Source of the DNA: Armillaria gallica
Lineage: Eukaryota; Basidiomycota; Agaricomycetes; Agaricales; Physalacriaceae
Length of the DNA stretch: 64,000 nt
NCBI GenBank assembly: GCA_037576215.1
Contig: JBANDB010000005.1
Span: 4,836,001-4,900,000 of the forward strand
Direction: 5' to 3'
This document shows positions 34,460 to 44,993 of this stretch, one piece after another; the first letter of the stretch is position 1, and each line of letters begins with the position of its first letter. Made by a program: the position numbers and the translations under genes. The notes beneath the pieces are model-generated. The model ran no database searches. It had not been told where the DNA came from and was given only the letters and a program-made list of their open reading frames with translations.

Positions 34460-36283
34460 ATGGACGGTCTCACGTCTTCGCAGCTGCAAGCGCTGAACCA
34501 GTTGCGTGACCTTACGAATGGCGGTGACGACGACGTTGCAATTGGAGTACTATCCAGCGTGGAATGGGATGTCCAGGTAGGCAGGTGCCGGTTGCTTGAA
34601 TTATTCCTCCATTCTGACCCTTGGAACAGCGGGCAGCAGACATGATATTCGGAACTGGTGCTGGGTCTGCTCCTTCTGCTCCTTCGAGACACGTCGAGCA
34701 GTTCGAGGTAGACGACTCGCAGCAAGGCATAGACGACGACTGGCCTCAGGTACGCTTACTTCTGCTGTGGTAGCCCTCGACCCACGCCTTTCACAGCGGG
34801 CGACGTTCCCATCCAATCCCAGGCCCTCAGCACTGGTCTCCGTTCTCGCCTATCCCCTACATATTCTCTCCTCCATATTCCGATTCATATTCTCTGTGCT
34901 CCGGATACCCATACCGCACATCCCGTTTTTATCTCTGCACTTTTACCGACCGCTTGGTAATAGCAGGACGTCTCGGGGTCCGGATAGCTGGATACGCGAT
35001 CTTGAGGAGGAGACTGGGGCGGTGTGTATTGGGTGTCAGAGCCAGAGCCAGGGTGTGGCTTCGGGTGTTGCAGGGCCGTCTACCTTGACGGCGCGTGGAG
35101 GCGGTGAGGATGATGGGAGAAAGTACCTGCCGGACTTTTCACTTGGGACGTATGAGAATACTCTCAGACGGTGCCAGAAGGAGGCCAAGATTGGGTGCAT
35201 TGTCTTGGTTAGCGAGGAACATGATGATGATGCCGAGTTCAAGAGGTTGGTACACCATTCCTTTATCATTTGCACATGCTAACATGTTCTTCCAGGACAA
35301 CTCTGACTGATCTCGACTTTGTAAACTTTCTCACCAACAATGACTTTATAGTGTGGGGAGGCGACGTTCGTGACCTCGAAGCTTACTCTGCCTCGGAGAA
35401 GCTGCAGGCTTCTACGTATCCCTTTGTTGCCTTTGTTGCGATACAACCAACACGACACTCGCAGTCCTCTTCGCCTCCGCCTACTCTTACAGTACTCTCC
35501 CGCCATCAAGGTCTCCGCGACACCACAGCACCAAAGCTGCTCAATCACCTCCAAGATAACCTTATGCCGCGTGTCCAGCCTTATTTAGAGCGCGTGCGTA
35601 ACTCCCAGCGCGCCCTGGAACGGGACAGGACGCTACGCCAGCAGCAGGACCAAGCGTTTGCTGATACCGCGCGCCGTGACAAGGAGCGGATCCTTGCGAA
35701 GATGGCCGAAGAGAAGCGGGTTGAGGAAGAACGAAAGGCCGAGGAGAGTAGAGTGCAGGAAGAGACGGCGAGGCAGCAAAGAGAATTTGAGGAAAGGAAG
35801 AAGAGAGAGTCGGAACGTATGGTTTGGAGACGCTGGGCGCGGTCTGCGCTTGTGAAACCTGAGAACCCGTCAGACAGGCTGAGAATTGCTGTGAGGCTAC
35901 CTGAAGGGCAGCGGCTCATGCGTCGTTTTGGGACGACCGACACGTTGACGACTCTCTACGCGTTTGTGGACAAAGAATTTATCCCAGCGCAGTTTCCTGC
36001 TCAAGCCGACCCGCAGGATCCACCGGAAGCTGGGGATATCGAGAGTAAGATTGCGGAGATGGGTGGTCAGCGGGGTTGGTGGGGGTTTACGCTACATTCT
36101 GCGTATCCGAGGGTGGAGGTTCCTTGGGAGCCTAGGAAGAGGCTGGGAGATGTTGCGTGTTTGAAGGATGGTGGTGGGCAGTTGATTGTTGAGCTTGCTA
36201 GTGGTAAAAGAAAACTTTCTGTGGGCAAGGGTAAAGACAAGGAGGAGGATGGGTACGACACTGAGGAGAGCGACGACGAGTAG
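34460..36283 (+). CDS. UBA-UAS-UBX protein (FAF2/UBXD8-like)
   Basis: An adaptor expected to recruit Cdc48/p97 to ER membranes in ER-associated degradation. Exons are 34460-34576, 34630-34749, 34797-35245 and 35296-36283, giving about 557 residues. Domains in order: a UBA-like helical bundle (residues 1-50, LTSSQLQALNQLRDLT); an acidic spacer; a hydrophobic hairpin-type segment near residues 90-125 (LVSVLAYPLHILSSIFRFIF); a thioredoxin-like UAS domain (IGCIVLVSEEHDDD, TDLDFVNFLTNNDFIVWGGD); a long charged coiled coil (about 320-390); and the C-terminal UBX fold (RLRIAVRLPEGQRLMRRF). The protein ends in an acidic tail. The order matches FAF2/Ubx2-type proteins. No defect is seen. Confidence 0.88.
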
Positions 36284-37355
36284 AATAGAATAATCCATTG
36301 TTATTGTGGTAAGGCGCAAGCCGGATTTCCACGTCGACTCTTCATGCTCTTCACTCTGTATTGCACCTCTACTTAATATAGCTGGTATTATGCATGGTAG
36401 GCCTCTAATACAGTACATTACTCTTGAGGAGACCTGGACGCGCGTGCGACGCGAGGACTTGGCCAAAATAAAAATTCGAAATCATTGGTGGATCCCCAAA
36501 TCTATATCACACATGAAACCAATGCTCCTTTGGCTAATTTTCATATATCAAGATGATAATAAAAGCCATAAATGCGAAGGGAGTTCAGAAATTCATCATC
36601 GTGACCCAACAAGATCAAGTTTTTTTTTACAAGAATTGTGCATATATGTATGTCTTAAAACTAAGAAAGAAGCCACGAAAGATAAAAAGGCCACATTCAA
36701 CTCTATACAGACGAAAATCGCAGAGACGCTGTGGGTCCGTAGGTACTTCAAAACGAGGCACTACGGCAGAGTCTCTGGGACGGATTGATGTTCCACAGAC
36801 GTAACAGGCTCCTGCTTGGGGTATGAGCGAGGATCCTTGACTTGGTCTGTGGGATAAGAGAAGGAGACTCGGAAGAGGGGGGAAAACGGTGAATTTATTG
36901 AGGTGATTGTTGGAGTAACGAAGAGAAAATTTTAGAGATGACGATGGCGAAAATATACAACTGCTTTGTCATCATTCTCACGATCGATGCCGGACTTGGC
37001 CGAACTCTTTTGAATCACTGCCGCCAGTCTGGATCGTGAAGTCTTGTCGCCTCACCGGTTTTATACAACATGTATTCAATTCCAACATTCTCTTCCTTGT
37101 ACACGCTACCGTACGAAAGAGAATGATGCTAGATAAACAACTACTCGACCAGGACCGCCATGCTATCGATCAATATTCGCAGTGCTTGACTGTTTTCTAC
37201 TCGATGTAACTGCACAAGAACCTCTTTCCTGCGGCCAAATCAGACACGATACATCGTATCATCGGTTCGTCGATTGACCACATCCTCCGTGCTTGCTCAG
37301 TCTTATCATTAACGTCTACAGCCATCAAACCCAGCCATGTGCATGAGAGCTTATG
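36284..37355. other. intergenic
   Basis: A 160-codon ORF at 36306-36788 has no domain and biased composition; I do not accept it. Nothing else is seen. Confidence 0.4.
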
Positions 37356-37538
37356 CTACGATGTATCTTCTACCAGATTGTCGCCTTCTGAATGCGATTC
37401 TATCATACTAGCAAATGAAAGAATATCGTTGGCTGGAGGACTTCGTTGTAGGCAATTGTCTTGTTGAATTGTCGCGACCGTCAGGCTTATCACCCAAGCG
37501 AAGGTGACGCCTGCCAGAAGGAAGCGAAGAAAACGCAT
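37356..37538 (-). CDS. candidate small secreted peptide
   Basis: A 60-residue ORF from ATG 37538 with a convincing signal-peptide shape: a charged MRFLR start, then the hydrophobic core FLLAGVTFAWVISLTVA, then a polar region with a single Cys. More exons may exist. A decayed relative with the same start lies on the opposite strand at about 42940-43110. The relation between the copies is seen in the sequence; secretion is an inference, and the function is unknown. Confidence 0.35.
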   Translation of the reverse strand: MRFLRFLLAGVTFAWVISLTVATIQQDNCLQRSPPANDILSFASMIESHSEGDNLVEDTS

Positions 37539-37599
37539 TACTGTATCTGTACTCTACTGGGCGCCGTGTTGGTAGGATCGGTCATGAGCAGATTCTGCC

Positions 37600-37830
37600 T
37601 CATACACACTCGTTTTCCCATGCAAGAGGTCGCGTAAATGGCTTCAAAGAGTCGCTATACTCATATATCTTCCAGCTCTTGCCTTCATCGCGTGTATATG
37701 CGGTCCTGTTGTCGTGTACAAGACAATTGGGGGTCACGGATGAACTCTCTTCCGTCGTCCATTCTTGCGGCTCATTATATGCGTGTGCCCTAACCGATTC
37801 CTGCCTCGATTTGGGCTCAGGCAAGTGCAT
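37600..37830 (-). other. ORF with a faint BNR/sortilin-like motif
   Basis: A 76-codon ORF ending KPFTRPLAWENECV with an internal TRDEGKSWK, which recalls the BNR repeats of Vps10/sortilin domains. It is too short to be that protein and may be a relic. It lies in the segment duplicated in inverted orientation near 42.8 kb. Confidence 0.2.
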
Positions 37831-38165
37831 TCAACTCATAATAATTTATATCGTTCTGACTATAATATAGGCATATATCTGGAAAACGACCTCGCATTCC
37901 TTCAATCTTTTTCTTGCTCTATTTTGCTGTATTTTGACCCAAGGCATAAGCACGAAGCAGATGCCCGGAGTCGCGGTGTTAAACAAGATCACTGAGGCTC
38001 TTCTTTTACGCGGATTGCAGCATGGGCCGTGCCGTGTTCTTGGACAAAATTGCCAGACGCAATATCCTCATGTTCCACCGTCGCGAAACTGAAGATCTGA
38101 GGTAAACGCTTTGCAGTGCTCTTCGTTTTTTGCACTTGTATCTTATCGCTGTTTTTTCCAGCTGC

Positions 38166-38880
38166 TCACAGCCAGCAAGAAGCAACCGTGCCTCCATTGT
38201 TACCCGCCTTTAGATAGGCCCGGTGGCTGTGTATTCTAGGCACCGAGAAGACTGCTTTCCTGCCAAGCTCCTCCTTATCGCCTCGCCGACGAGCAAGTTG
38301 ACTCGCGCGTCTCGTTCCGGTCGACGGCACGGAGGGAGCTTGAACTCCCTGTCGTAAACGCTTTCCCAGAACAACCTCTTCACTTTGTTTCAGCTGGTCA
38401 GAGCTGGTGCCGTGATTCAATCCTCCTGCCAGGGCGCTCGTTTAAAATCTCCATTGGACACTGTCTGCCGTCATTCTTGCCGTCATGGTACACCTAAAGG
38501 ATGCCTACCGCAGACAAGTTGCCAACCCGTCATCTGTACAAAGCGCGGTTGGAGGAAGACGAGTGATGAAACGAAGAAGACTACAAATCGTCTTATATTT
38601 GAAGGGTTATTTCTTTGTCCCAGGTTCTTACCCCACGACTCTGCGTCGGACATACATTTCCCCGTGGCCCCGGTAGACTCGAGTGCTGAGACCGAAGTGC
38701 CAACCCGTGGCTTACATGATATCGGAGAGTTGGACAGTTCGTCGCTTGGATTTCCCATCATCATTTTTTCCGTCACCTCTTGCATGGCCGCCAAACGGCC
38801 TGATTGGCTGACCACAATTTTAGACCATGGACGGATCTCAAATGCGCGAACGATGGAAGTTCCGCACCGATGATGTTCTC
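38166..38880 (-). other. possible unrecognised gene, minus strand
   Basis: Pieces look coding: MQEVTEKMMMGNPSDELSNS followed by VGTSVSALESTGATGKC and a GTAAGA donor, and then, toward 38166, a segment with SEEVVLGKRLRQGVQ and a basic TRRASQLARRRGDKEE. The middle exon cannot be joined convincingly. No family is recognised. Confidence 0.22.
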
Positions 38881-39365
38881 CGTGCTGCGTTTTGCTGGGG
38901 TAACAGGCATCATATGGCGCGTTTGATGGTAATGCCAGCATAAATTTTGCTTAATTTACAGCTTGGCTGATTGAATTTGTGGATTTGAACAGGTGCAGGT
39001 GGCTCCGTCGTGTGCTGCATATCCCTTGGAACTCTAAGGATCACCTGTAATATATGAACGAATGGTGCGGCGTTTGACGTGGAGTTATGCACCAATGACT
39101 TCAAGACTACCCGCAGATGCCAAGTCGTGGATCGTAGCGGCGAGCGCCGTGACTATCGAGGGAAATTTATGGTCAAGAGACCGTCTCAGGTGTCCTCCTG
39201 AATGCGGGGCCCCATCATTTCCCCGCTTCACCGCCACCCGATCTGGTATAGCTCCGGGACACACTCCGGACACAACTCACGGGTGAGACCCGACCGGACA
39301 CATATAATTCCGTCACCCTACTTAAGATACCTCCCCAACGCCCAGTGAAATTTACACACCCAACG

Positions 39366-41471
39366 ATGGACCGTCACATATTTCCTGAACACTCCTCGCT
39401 CGTCTTGCGTTCTCTCAAAGGCCTTGTAGGCTCTCATCCGTCTCTCACTCTTCTACCACAAACCAAGACTGTCATAAATGCCGCACACGACCCTAGCAAA
39501 GTTACGCTAATCTGTGGGGGTGGCGCCGGGCACGAACCTGGGTCAACTGGTTTCGTTGGCAAGGGTTTCCTATCCGCGTCGGTCAGTGGTGACATCTTCG
39601 CTTCGCCTTCAGCCAAACAAGTCTACACCGCTGTCAAAGCCGTCCCGTCCAATGAGGGCACCATACTTATCATCACGAACTATACCGGCGACAACCTCCA
39701 TTTCGGCTTGGCGTGCCAGCAAGCACGCGCTAACGGTATCGACAACATCGCTATTCTCCCGGTGTGCGACGATGTTAGTGTGGGTCGGACGAAGGGTGCG
39801 CTGGTTGGTCGGCGCGCGATGGCGGGGACCATACTTGTTTGCAAGATTCTAGGTGCAGCTTCTGAGGCAGGGTACTCCTTCCAAGAGACGCTCTCCCTCG
39901 GAAAAGCTGTCACTGGCGGTCTTTTGTCGATAGGATGCACGCTTGGACATTGCCATGTCCCTGGAAGGGATAATGCCAAGTACGGTGTTATTGACGAGGA
40001 TACGATCGAGATTGGTTTGGGTTTGCATAACGAGCCTGGCGTGTATGTAGTCAGCCCCCAGCCCCCTCCGGACAAGCTCATTGAGAAGATGCTGGACCTG
40101 CTACTGAACCAAGAGGACAAAGAACGCTCATTCGTGCCGTTCGAGGAGAAAGATAGCGTTGTGTTGTTTGTTAATAATAGTACGCAGGCGTTTCTTCTTC
40201 ACGCGAGATCCATCTGACGGTGTTGCAGTGGGAGGAATGAGTACGCTGGAAATGTACGCAGTTGTCGATGAAGTGACGAGGCAACTAGGTACGTTTATTC
40301 TTCACGTCTTATCATTCTCTTCATGCTCAATAATTCCCTTAGAGTCGCATCCCCTCAAAATTCGCATTGCCCGCACTCATTGCGGGTCGTTCATGACATC
40401 TCTCAATGCTCCTGGGTTCTCCATCTCCCTTCTCAACCTATCCTTTGTCGCGCGCGCCCGGAATAACGGCAAGGGCGAGGCGGAGATTATTGAGCTTGTT
40501 GATGCTCCCCATGCCAGCGCTGCTTGGCCGGGAAGCAACCTCTCACTAGTCCCGGAACATCTCGCAAAACGAACACGGGAAGAGAGGTTTGTTGACGTTG
40601 TGGAGGAGCCTGTAGTGAAGGTAGAGGAGAGCTCCACGAAGGTTCAGGGTATGTTGGTGTTCTGTTCTCTCTTGGTATAATTTTGACGCGTCCTCGTTCA
40701 TTTTAGTTGATCCCGAAACTCTTCGTCGCGTCATTAAAGCTGGCGCACAAGCTGTTTTGGCCAGCGAACCTGACCTGACGAAATGGGATACGGTGAGAAA
40801 AACATTACTTGTTCCGTGATCGCGTTTCTGACCAGTCCTCTCAGATTGTCGGAGATGGTGACTGTGGGGAGACTTGCGCCGCCGGCTCGAAAGCTATATT
40901 GAGAGCCCTTGATGATGGTCTTGGAAAGGACGGCGATCTAGTTGGTGTTCTTAGGGAAGTGACTGAAACGATTGATGGTTCGTCTCTGCCATATACCCCG
41001 CTCTCTTCGGATACTGATGCATATATTCCAGACACATGCGGCGGTACCTTGGGTGCCATTTACAGCATCTTCCTTGCTGCTCTGACTGCTGAAGTCCGTC
41101 TACTTGGCGCCGAAGGCCGGGAAGTGAACATGGGGATGTGGGGTGAAGCGGCCGGTCGTGCGATTGAGACGTTGGGCCACAGCACGAAAGCCCGCGTCGG
41201 TCACCGCACGGTCATGGATGCGCTCATTCCTTTCGCTGATGGTCTCTCGTCTGCAAAATCGACGTCTGTTTCCGAGGCTGAAATTCTCCGGGAAGCTATC
41301 AGCCGGTGTGTGGCTGGCGGTGAGGGTACGAAAGATCTAGTCGCGAAATTGGGACGGGCGACGTATGTTGGTGAGAAGGAGTCGGAGGGTGGTCTTCCTC
41401 CTGACCCTGGTGCGATGAGTATGGTTGCTTTTTGTCGTGGGATTGGAGTGGAGCTTGGAATTCATGTTTAG
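39366..41471 (+). CDS. DAK1: dihydroxyacetone (glycerone) kinase, ATP-dependent
   Basis: Phosphorylates dihydroxyacetone to DHAP using ATP, for glycerol use and DHA detoxification. ATG 39366 is preferred; the frame upstream has only a GTG. The DhaK half shows LICGGGAGHEPGSTGFVGKG (residues about 46-65), GDIFASPSAKQV, TNYTGDNLHFGLA, and GLGLHNEPG with the substrate-binding His. Exon 1 ends inside NN|MGGMSTLEMY, a junction that restores the family motif. After further introns, SHPLKIRIARTHCGSFMTSL leads into the DhaL half: IVGDGDCGETCAAG (ATP/Mg loop), DTCGGTLGAIYSIFLAAL, and GMWGEAAGRAIETLGHSTKA. A 54-nt stop-free stretch at about 40979-41032 is best read as an intron (ETID|DTCGG). The length, about 590-600 residues, is normal. 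Confidence 0.94.
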
Positions 41472-41785
41472 CTCTGATTAGTTTTTGTTTTTGGGGATGA
41501 CAGCGGACACTCACTCACGCATGCAAATGTATAGACTAGGATATGATAGATGTACTAATGCAATTTGGATACCTTATGTTCAGTCTTCGATGCTTAGGGC
41601 AAGTGCTTCAAATGACGTTGCTTGACTCGCAGTACTTCATATTGCGAGTGGATATTTGGAAGAGTGTCCGATTGCGTTCAATCACAGATGTACACTAGGA
41701 AGGAAAAGGAAATCTTAGTATAACAGAGGTACAGGAACTTTTGGAAGCTATTGCAGTCAAAAGAATAATATACAGGCTGAAGTAG

Positions 41786-42508
41786 TCAACGATTCTGGGA
41801 AAGTTTAAAGTTATCAGTAGACATCAAGTCAGTATAAGAGGGAACCATCACCGTAATCCTCACGGGGGCCAGTACGAAGTCGTCGTGTATAGGAAGGGAA
41901 AAGTGCACTTCTTCTTTCAATCCCGTTATTCTATATACTCCACCTTCAGGCGCCACGAAAACTTCGCTTCGTATGTCACTAGCCATCATGCCACCGGCCT
42001 CTTCGAGTGAGAACAGCTCGTTCGTCGTCCCACCTCCATCTGGACGGGGCACGCCATAAATGCGAACACCGTCAGGTGCTGGGATAGGATGACCGTCAGT
42101 ATCGATGAAAGCAAATTGGTACTGGCGTAGTTCTGCCAGATCTCCACGCCACATTTGTATTTGATGATTATCGCTGATGTCGACAATATATAGCACCTCG
42201 CCCGGGACGGGATAGCGCTGAATGGAGAGACTGGTCAGAGCAAAGGACAAGATTAAAAAAGAGCGTACTCCAAGCTGCTTCAGAGGTTTTGGGACGCTAT
42301 GAACATATTGGCGGAACTCATCGATGGCAAGTTTGGCGGCCTCGATAGAGCCATATTTAGAGACATAAAACACTCGAATTTCCTCATGGGTGTGACCGCC
42401 AGGAAAGGCGTCGTATAGCCAATCTATCCAATCAAGCTGCTCCGAGTCAGCAGTGTTTGAGGATGGGGGGATGATCACAGGTTTGCCAGCAGACGACGTA
42501 AAGGACAT
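41786..42508 (-). CDS. conserved-looking protein of unknown function
   Basis: From ATG 42508 the protein reads about 223 residues in two exons separated by a 51-nt intron (GTACGC to TTCAG). The intron contains no stop and keeps frame, so intron retention would add 17 residues. The N-terminal exon is rich in aromatic and acidic residues (QLDWIDWLYDAFPGGHTHEE). The C-terminal exon (GEVLYIVDISDNHQIQMWRG, EVFVAPEGGVYRITGLKEEV) looks beta-rich. There is no signal peptide or membrane segment. It converges on DAK1, with about 310 nt between stops. I do not recognise the family. Confidence 0.6.
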   Translation of the reverse strand: MSFTSSAGKPVIIPPSSNTADSEQLDWIDWLYDAFPGGHTHEEIRVFYVSKYGSIEAAKLAIDEFRQYVHSVPKPLKQLGVRSFLILSFALTSLSIQRYPVPGEVLYIVDISDNHQIQMWRGDLAELRQYQFAFIDTDGHPIPAPDGVRIYGVPRPDGGGTTNELFSLEEAGGMMASDIRSEVFVAPEGGVYRITGLKEEVHFSLPIHDDFVLAPVRITVMVPSYTDLMSTDNFKLSQNR

Positions 42509-42739
42509 GGTAGCTATCCAGTAGATTCGTTCCAAGCCCCTTTCGCTTTGGCTCTGACTGGTCTCACGTTGCACCAAGTTTCTACACTTATCAAGGCTAA
42601 CTCTCTTGAAAAACTAGCCGTGGTTGACGTTGCAACGTTGAATATTCAGCTAATTGTCTTGAGACTACGACTCGAAAATCTAGAAACGTTAGGCGATACC
42701 AGATGTGCCACAATCTCTCTCTGGCCCTAATATTCTTAT

Positions 42740-43110
42740 GTTTTGATTCGTATCACTAGTGCCTCCGGTGTATCTGCTTATGGCCACTCGTTTCCATTGA
42801 ACGTGACGTACGGAAAAGTATTGACAAAGTCTCGACCCCTTGCAAGGGAAAATGTATACAGTGGAATCTGTTCACGGCCAGTGCGGCGCCCAGTAGAAGT
42901 ACGCGAATTCAAGCTTCAAGGTCCAATAGTGGATAGAGTAATGCCTATTTTCTTCGCTTCCTTCTGACAGGCGTTATCTTCGCCTAAGTAATAAGCCTGA
43001 CCGACACGATGATTCAACAAAAAAATAGCTTACAATGAAGTCCTCCCGCTAGCAGTATTTTTTCATCGGCTGGTATGACCGATAGAAGATGTATTCTGCC
43101 ATACTAAACT
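42740..43110 (+). pseudogene. inverted, decayed duplicate of 37.36-37.72 kb
   Basis: The plus strand here matches the minus strand around the candidate secreted peptide: CGACCCCTTGCAAGGGAAAA against CGACCTCTTGCATGGGAAAA, a shared GGCGCCCAGTAGA, then an ATG near 42941 with TTCTTCGCTTCCTTCTG and sequence aligned to the peptide frame but containing stops. It is a dead copy. Confidence 0.5.
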
Positions 43111-44408
43111 CTCATTGGTGAATTCGGTGCCTAGACGTTAAAGATAAGACTGGCTCCAAGCACGGAAAACGTGGTGAATCAAACGAACCTCTGACACGAT
43201 GCATCATATCTGATTGATTTGGCTGCAGGAAACAGGATCTTGCGTAGTTATATCGAGTGGAAAGTCAAGCACCGCGAGTATTAAATAAGCAGTCGATGGC
43301 ATGGCGGTCCTGGTCGAGAATTGGGTATCTAGCATTGTTCTCTTTCGTACAGAAGACGCGTAAAAGGAAGAGAAAGGTTGTGCAAGAGCGTCGAGGCGAC
43401 AAGACTTCGCGATCCAAACTGGCGGTAGTGATGGTAAGCCTCTAGAGCCCTTGAGGGCAGGTCGATCATCCTGGATGTGGCGTCAATAAGGTTAAATTTC
43501 ATTTCTTCTTCTGCTCTCATGTCGACACACAACCGATATCGTCCTGAAGGCTGGCAGCTCACCGCCGTCTTGATGAAGGACTAGACGCAACTTTAATTCC
43601 TGCTAGGCGCGCCCTGCCCGACGTTCTGTAATCAATTCGCTTCGGAATCAACGAGCGAACTCCGTTGCTGTTCTACAAAGAACCTACTTTGCTCTGCTAT
43701 CAGGAAACAGACTTTCTCTCCATCATGGCACTCCTCTTTTGGACTTGGACGGCGTTTGGCACCTTTGTATCTCAGAGCAGCTGTAAATGAAACTATAACT
43801 GTTTGACGTGCATTGCCTGGGGACTTAACTGCTTTTGCTCGTCGGTCGTATTCATTCGTCATTCATAATCTCATAATAGGGGACGAGAGAGTATCTATGC
43901 TTCCTCGGAGTTCGGATACTTCGTCTCCGTTGACGGTGATTGACATACTTTTGATAATTCAAGTAAGGCTAATCGACCTCCAGCGGAATTCTTAGGCACG
44001 GGCTCGGAATGCGCTGATATGGAGCGACTGGTGCGTGTTGTACGGGCCTCTTCTGGTTCGTGAAATACATCCCTGGCTTTACAGCTCTACAAGCTGCAAG
44101 GAGGAAACCCATCGAACAGGATCGTCACGCCCGAGTCTAGCGCGGCCATCCAAGGCGCAGTGAAGACAACCGGTCACCAAACCCGACGGAATGGACACAC
44201 TGCATCAATCTGCGCGCGGGGACTTCTTATTCGTACTTCGAGCCAAGTCACTTTGGGTTCCTCGCAATCATAGTAGGTTATGACACTGCCTAATCGCGCG
44301 CGATTTGTAACGATTGTTCTTCGTGGTCGTCGGAAGTTCCATTAGACTTCGGGGGTTGTTCACAGGCAAGCGAGCGTCCGTGCACCCCCAATCGGGGTCT
44401 CCTACGAA
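43111..44408. other. intergenic
   Basis: No gene is seen; the right part is the hydrophobin promoter. Confidence 0.4.
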
Positions 44409-44415
44409 TATAAAA
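44409..44415 (+). promoter_or_regulatory. TATA box of the hydrophobin gene
   Basis: TATAAAA lies 70 nt upstream of the hydrophobin ATG, with pyrimidine-rich CTTC/CTCTTTC sequence between them. Strong TATA promoters are usual for highly expressed hydrophobins. Confidence 0.6.
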
Positions 44416-44484
44416 GCCCACGGATAACTCGTCAAACTTCAGCTTCTACATCTCTCGTTTCTTCAACAGCCACCCTCTTTCACA

Positions 44485-44993
44485 ATGTTCTCTCGTGCCT
44501 TTGCTGCTACCGTAGTGATGATTGCTACTCTCACCACCTCGGTCATGGTAAGCGCTACCATCGTGCAGTATCGTACGTTGCTCATCAAAGACAGTCCGCC
44601 CCTGCGACGGCCACCGACCAGTGCAACTCCGGCTCTCTGCAGTGTTGCGACACCAAAGATGTGAGCCTTGTACGATGTCCTTGACGATCAAGATTCTCAT
44701 TCGCATTCCTAGGCAAGCACTGCCTTCGGCCTCACCGGCCTCGTGTAAGCTTCCGTCAATTTTTGTATTTCGCAGCCTCTGACTGACCAGCTTCTCTAGT
44801 GGTAACTGCTCGCCTCTCTCGGTCCTTGGCTTATTGGCGTCCGGAGCCACATGCAACCAGCAGACCGTTTGCTGCAAGGACAACAACGTCGTAAGATAAC
44901 ATGTCTCTGCTGTAGATTCTGGTTTCCTAACTGCCGAGTGTTTAGAATGGACTTGTCGTCGTTAGTTGCATTCCTATCGATCTCAACCTCTGA
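44485..44993 (+). CDS. hydrophobin (class I type), five exons
   Basis: A small secreted amphipathic protein that coats aerial hyphae and fruiting tissue. Exons are 44485-44547, 44595-44660, 44713-44744, 44800-44890 and 44946-44993, giving 99 residues; no single ORF reveals it. Exon 1 is a signal peptide (MFSRAFAATVVMIATLTTSV). The mature part has all eight cysteines in the order C-CC-C-C-CC-C, with spacings 6, 17, 14, 5 and 12: QCNSGSLQCCD, NCSPLSVLGLL, CNQQTVCC, VVVSCIPIDLNL. The 17-residue CC-to-C loop is shorter than the usual class I range of about 19-39. All four introns are GT-AG and about 46-56 nt. The C-terminal VVSCIPI ending is typical. Confidence 0.93.

Noticed and set aside
36306..36788. 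160-codon plus-strand ORF after the UBX gene
   Set aside because: No recognisable motif and no intron logic; it follows directly after a complete gene end.
38483..38941. 152-codon minus-strand ORF as a single-ex on gene
   Set aside because: Part of it looks coding, but a GTAAGA donor interrupts it and the rest reads as intron; only a low-confidence multi-exon possibility is kept.
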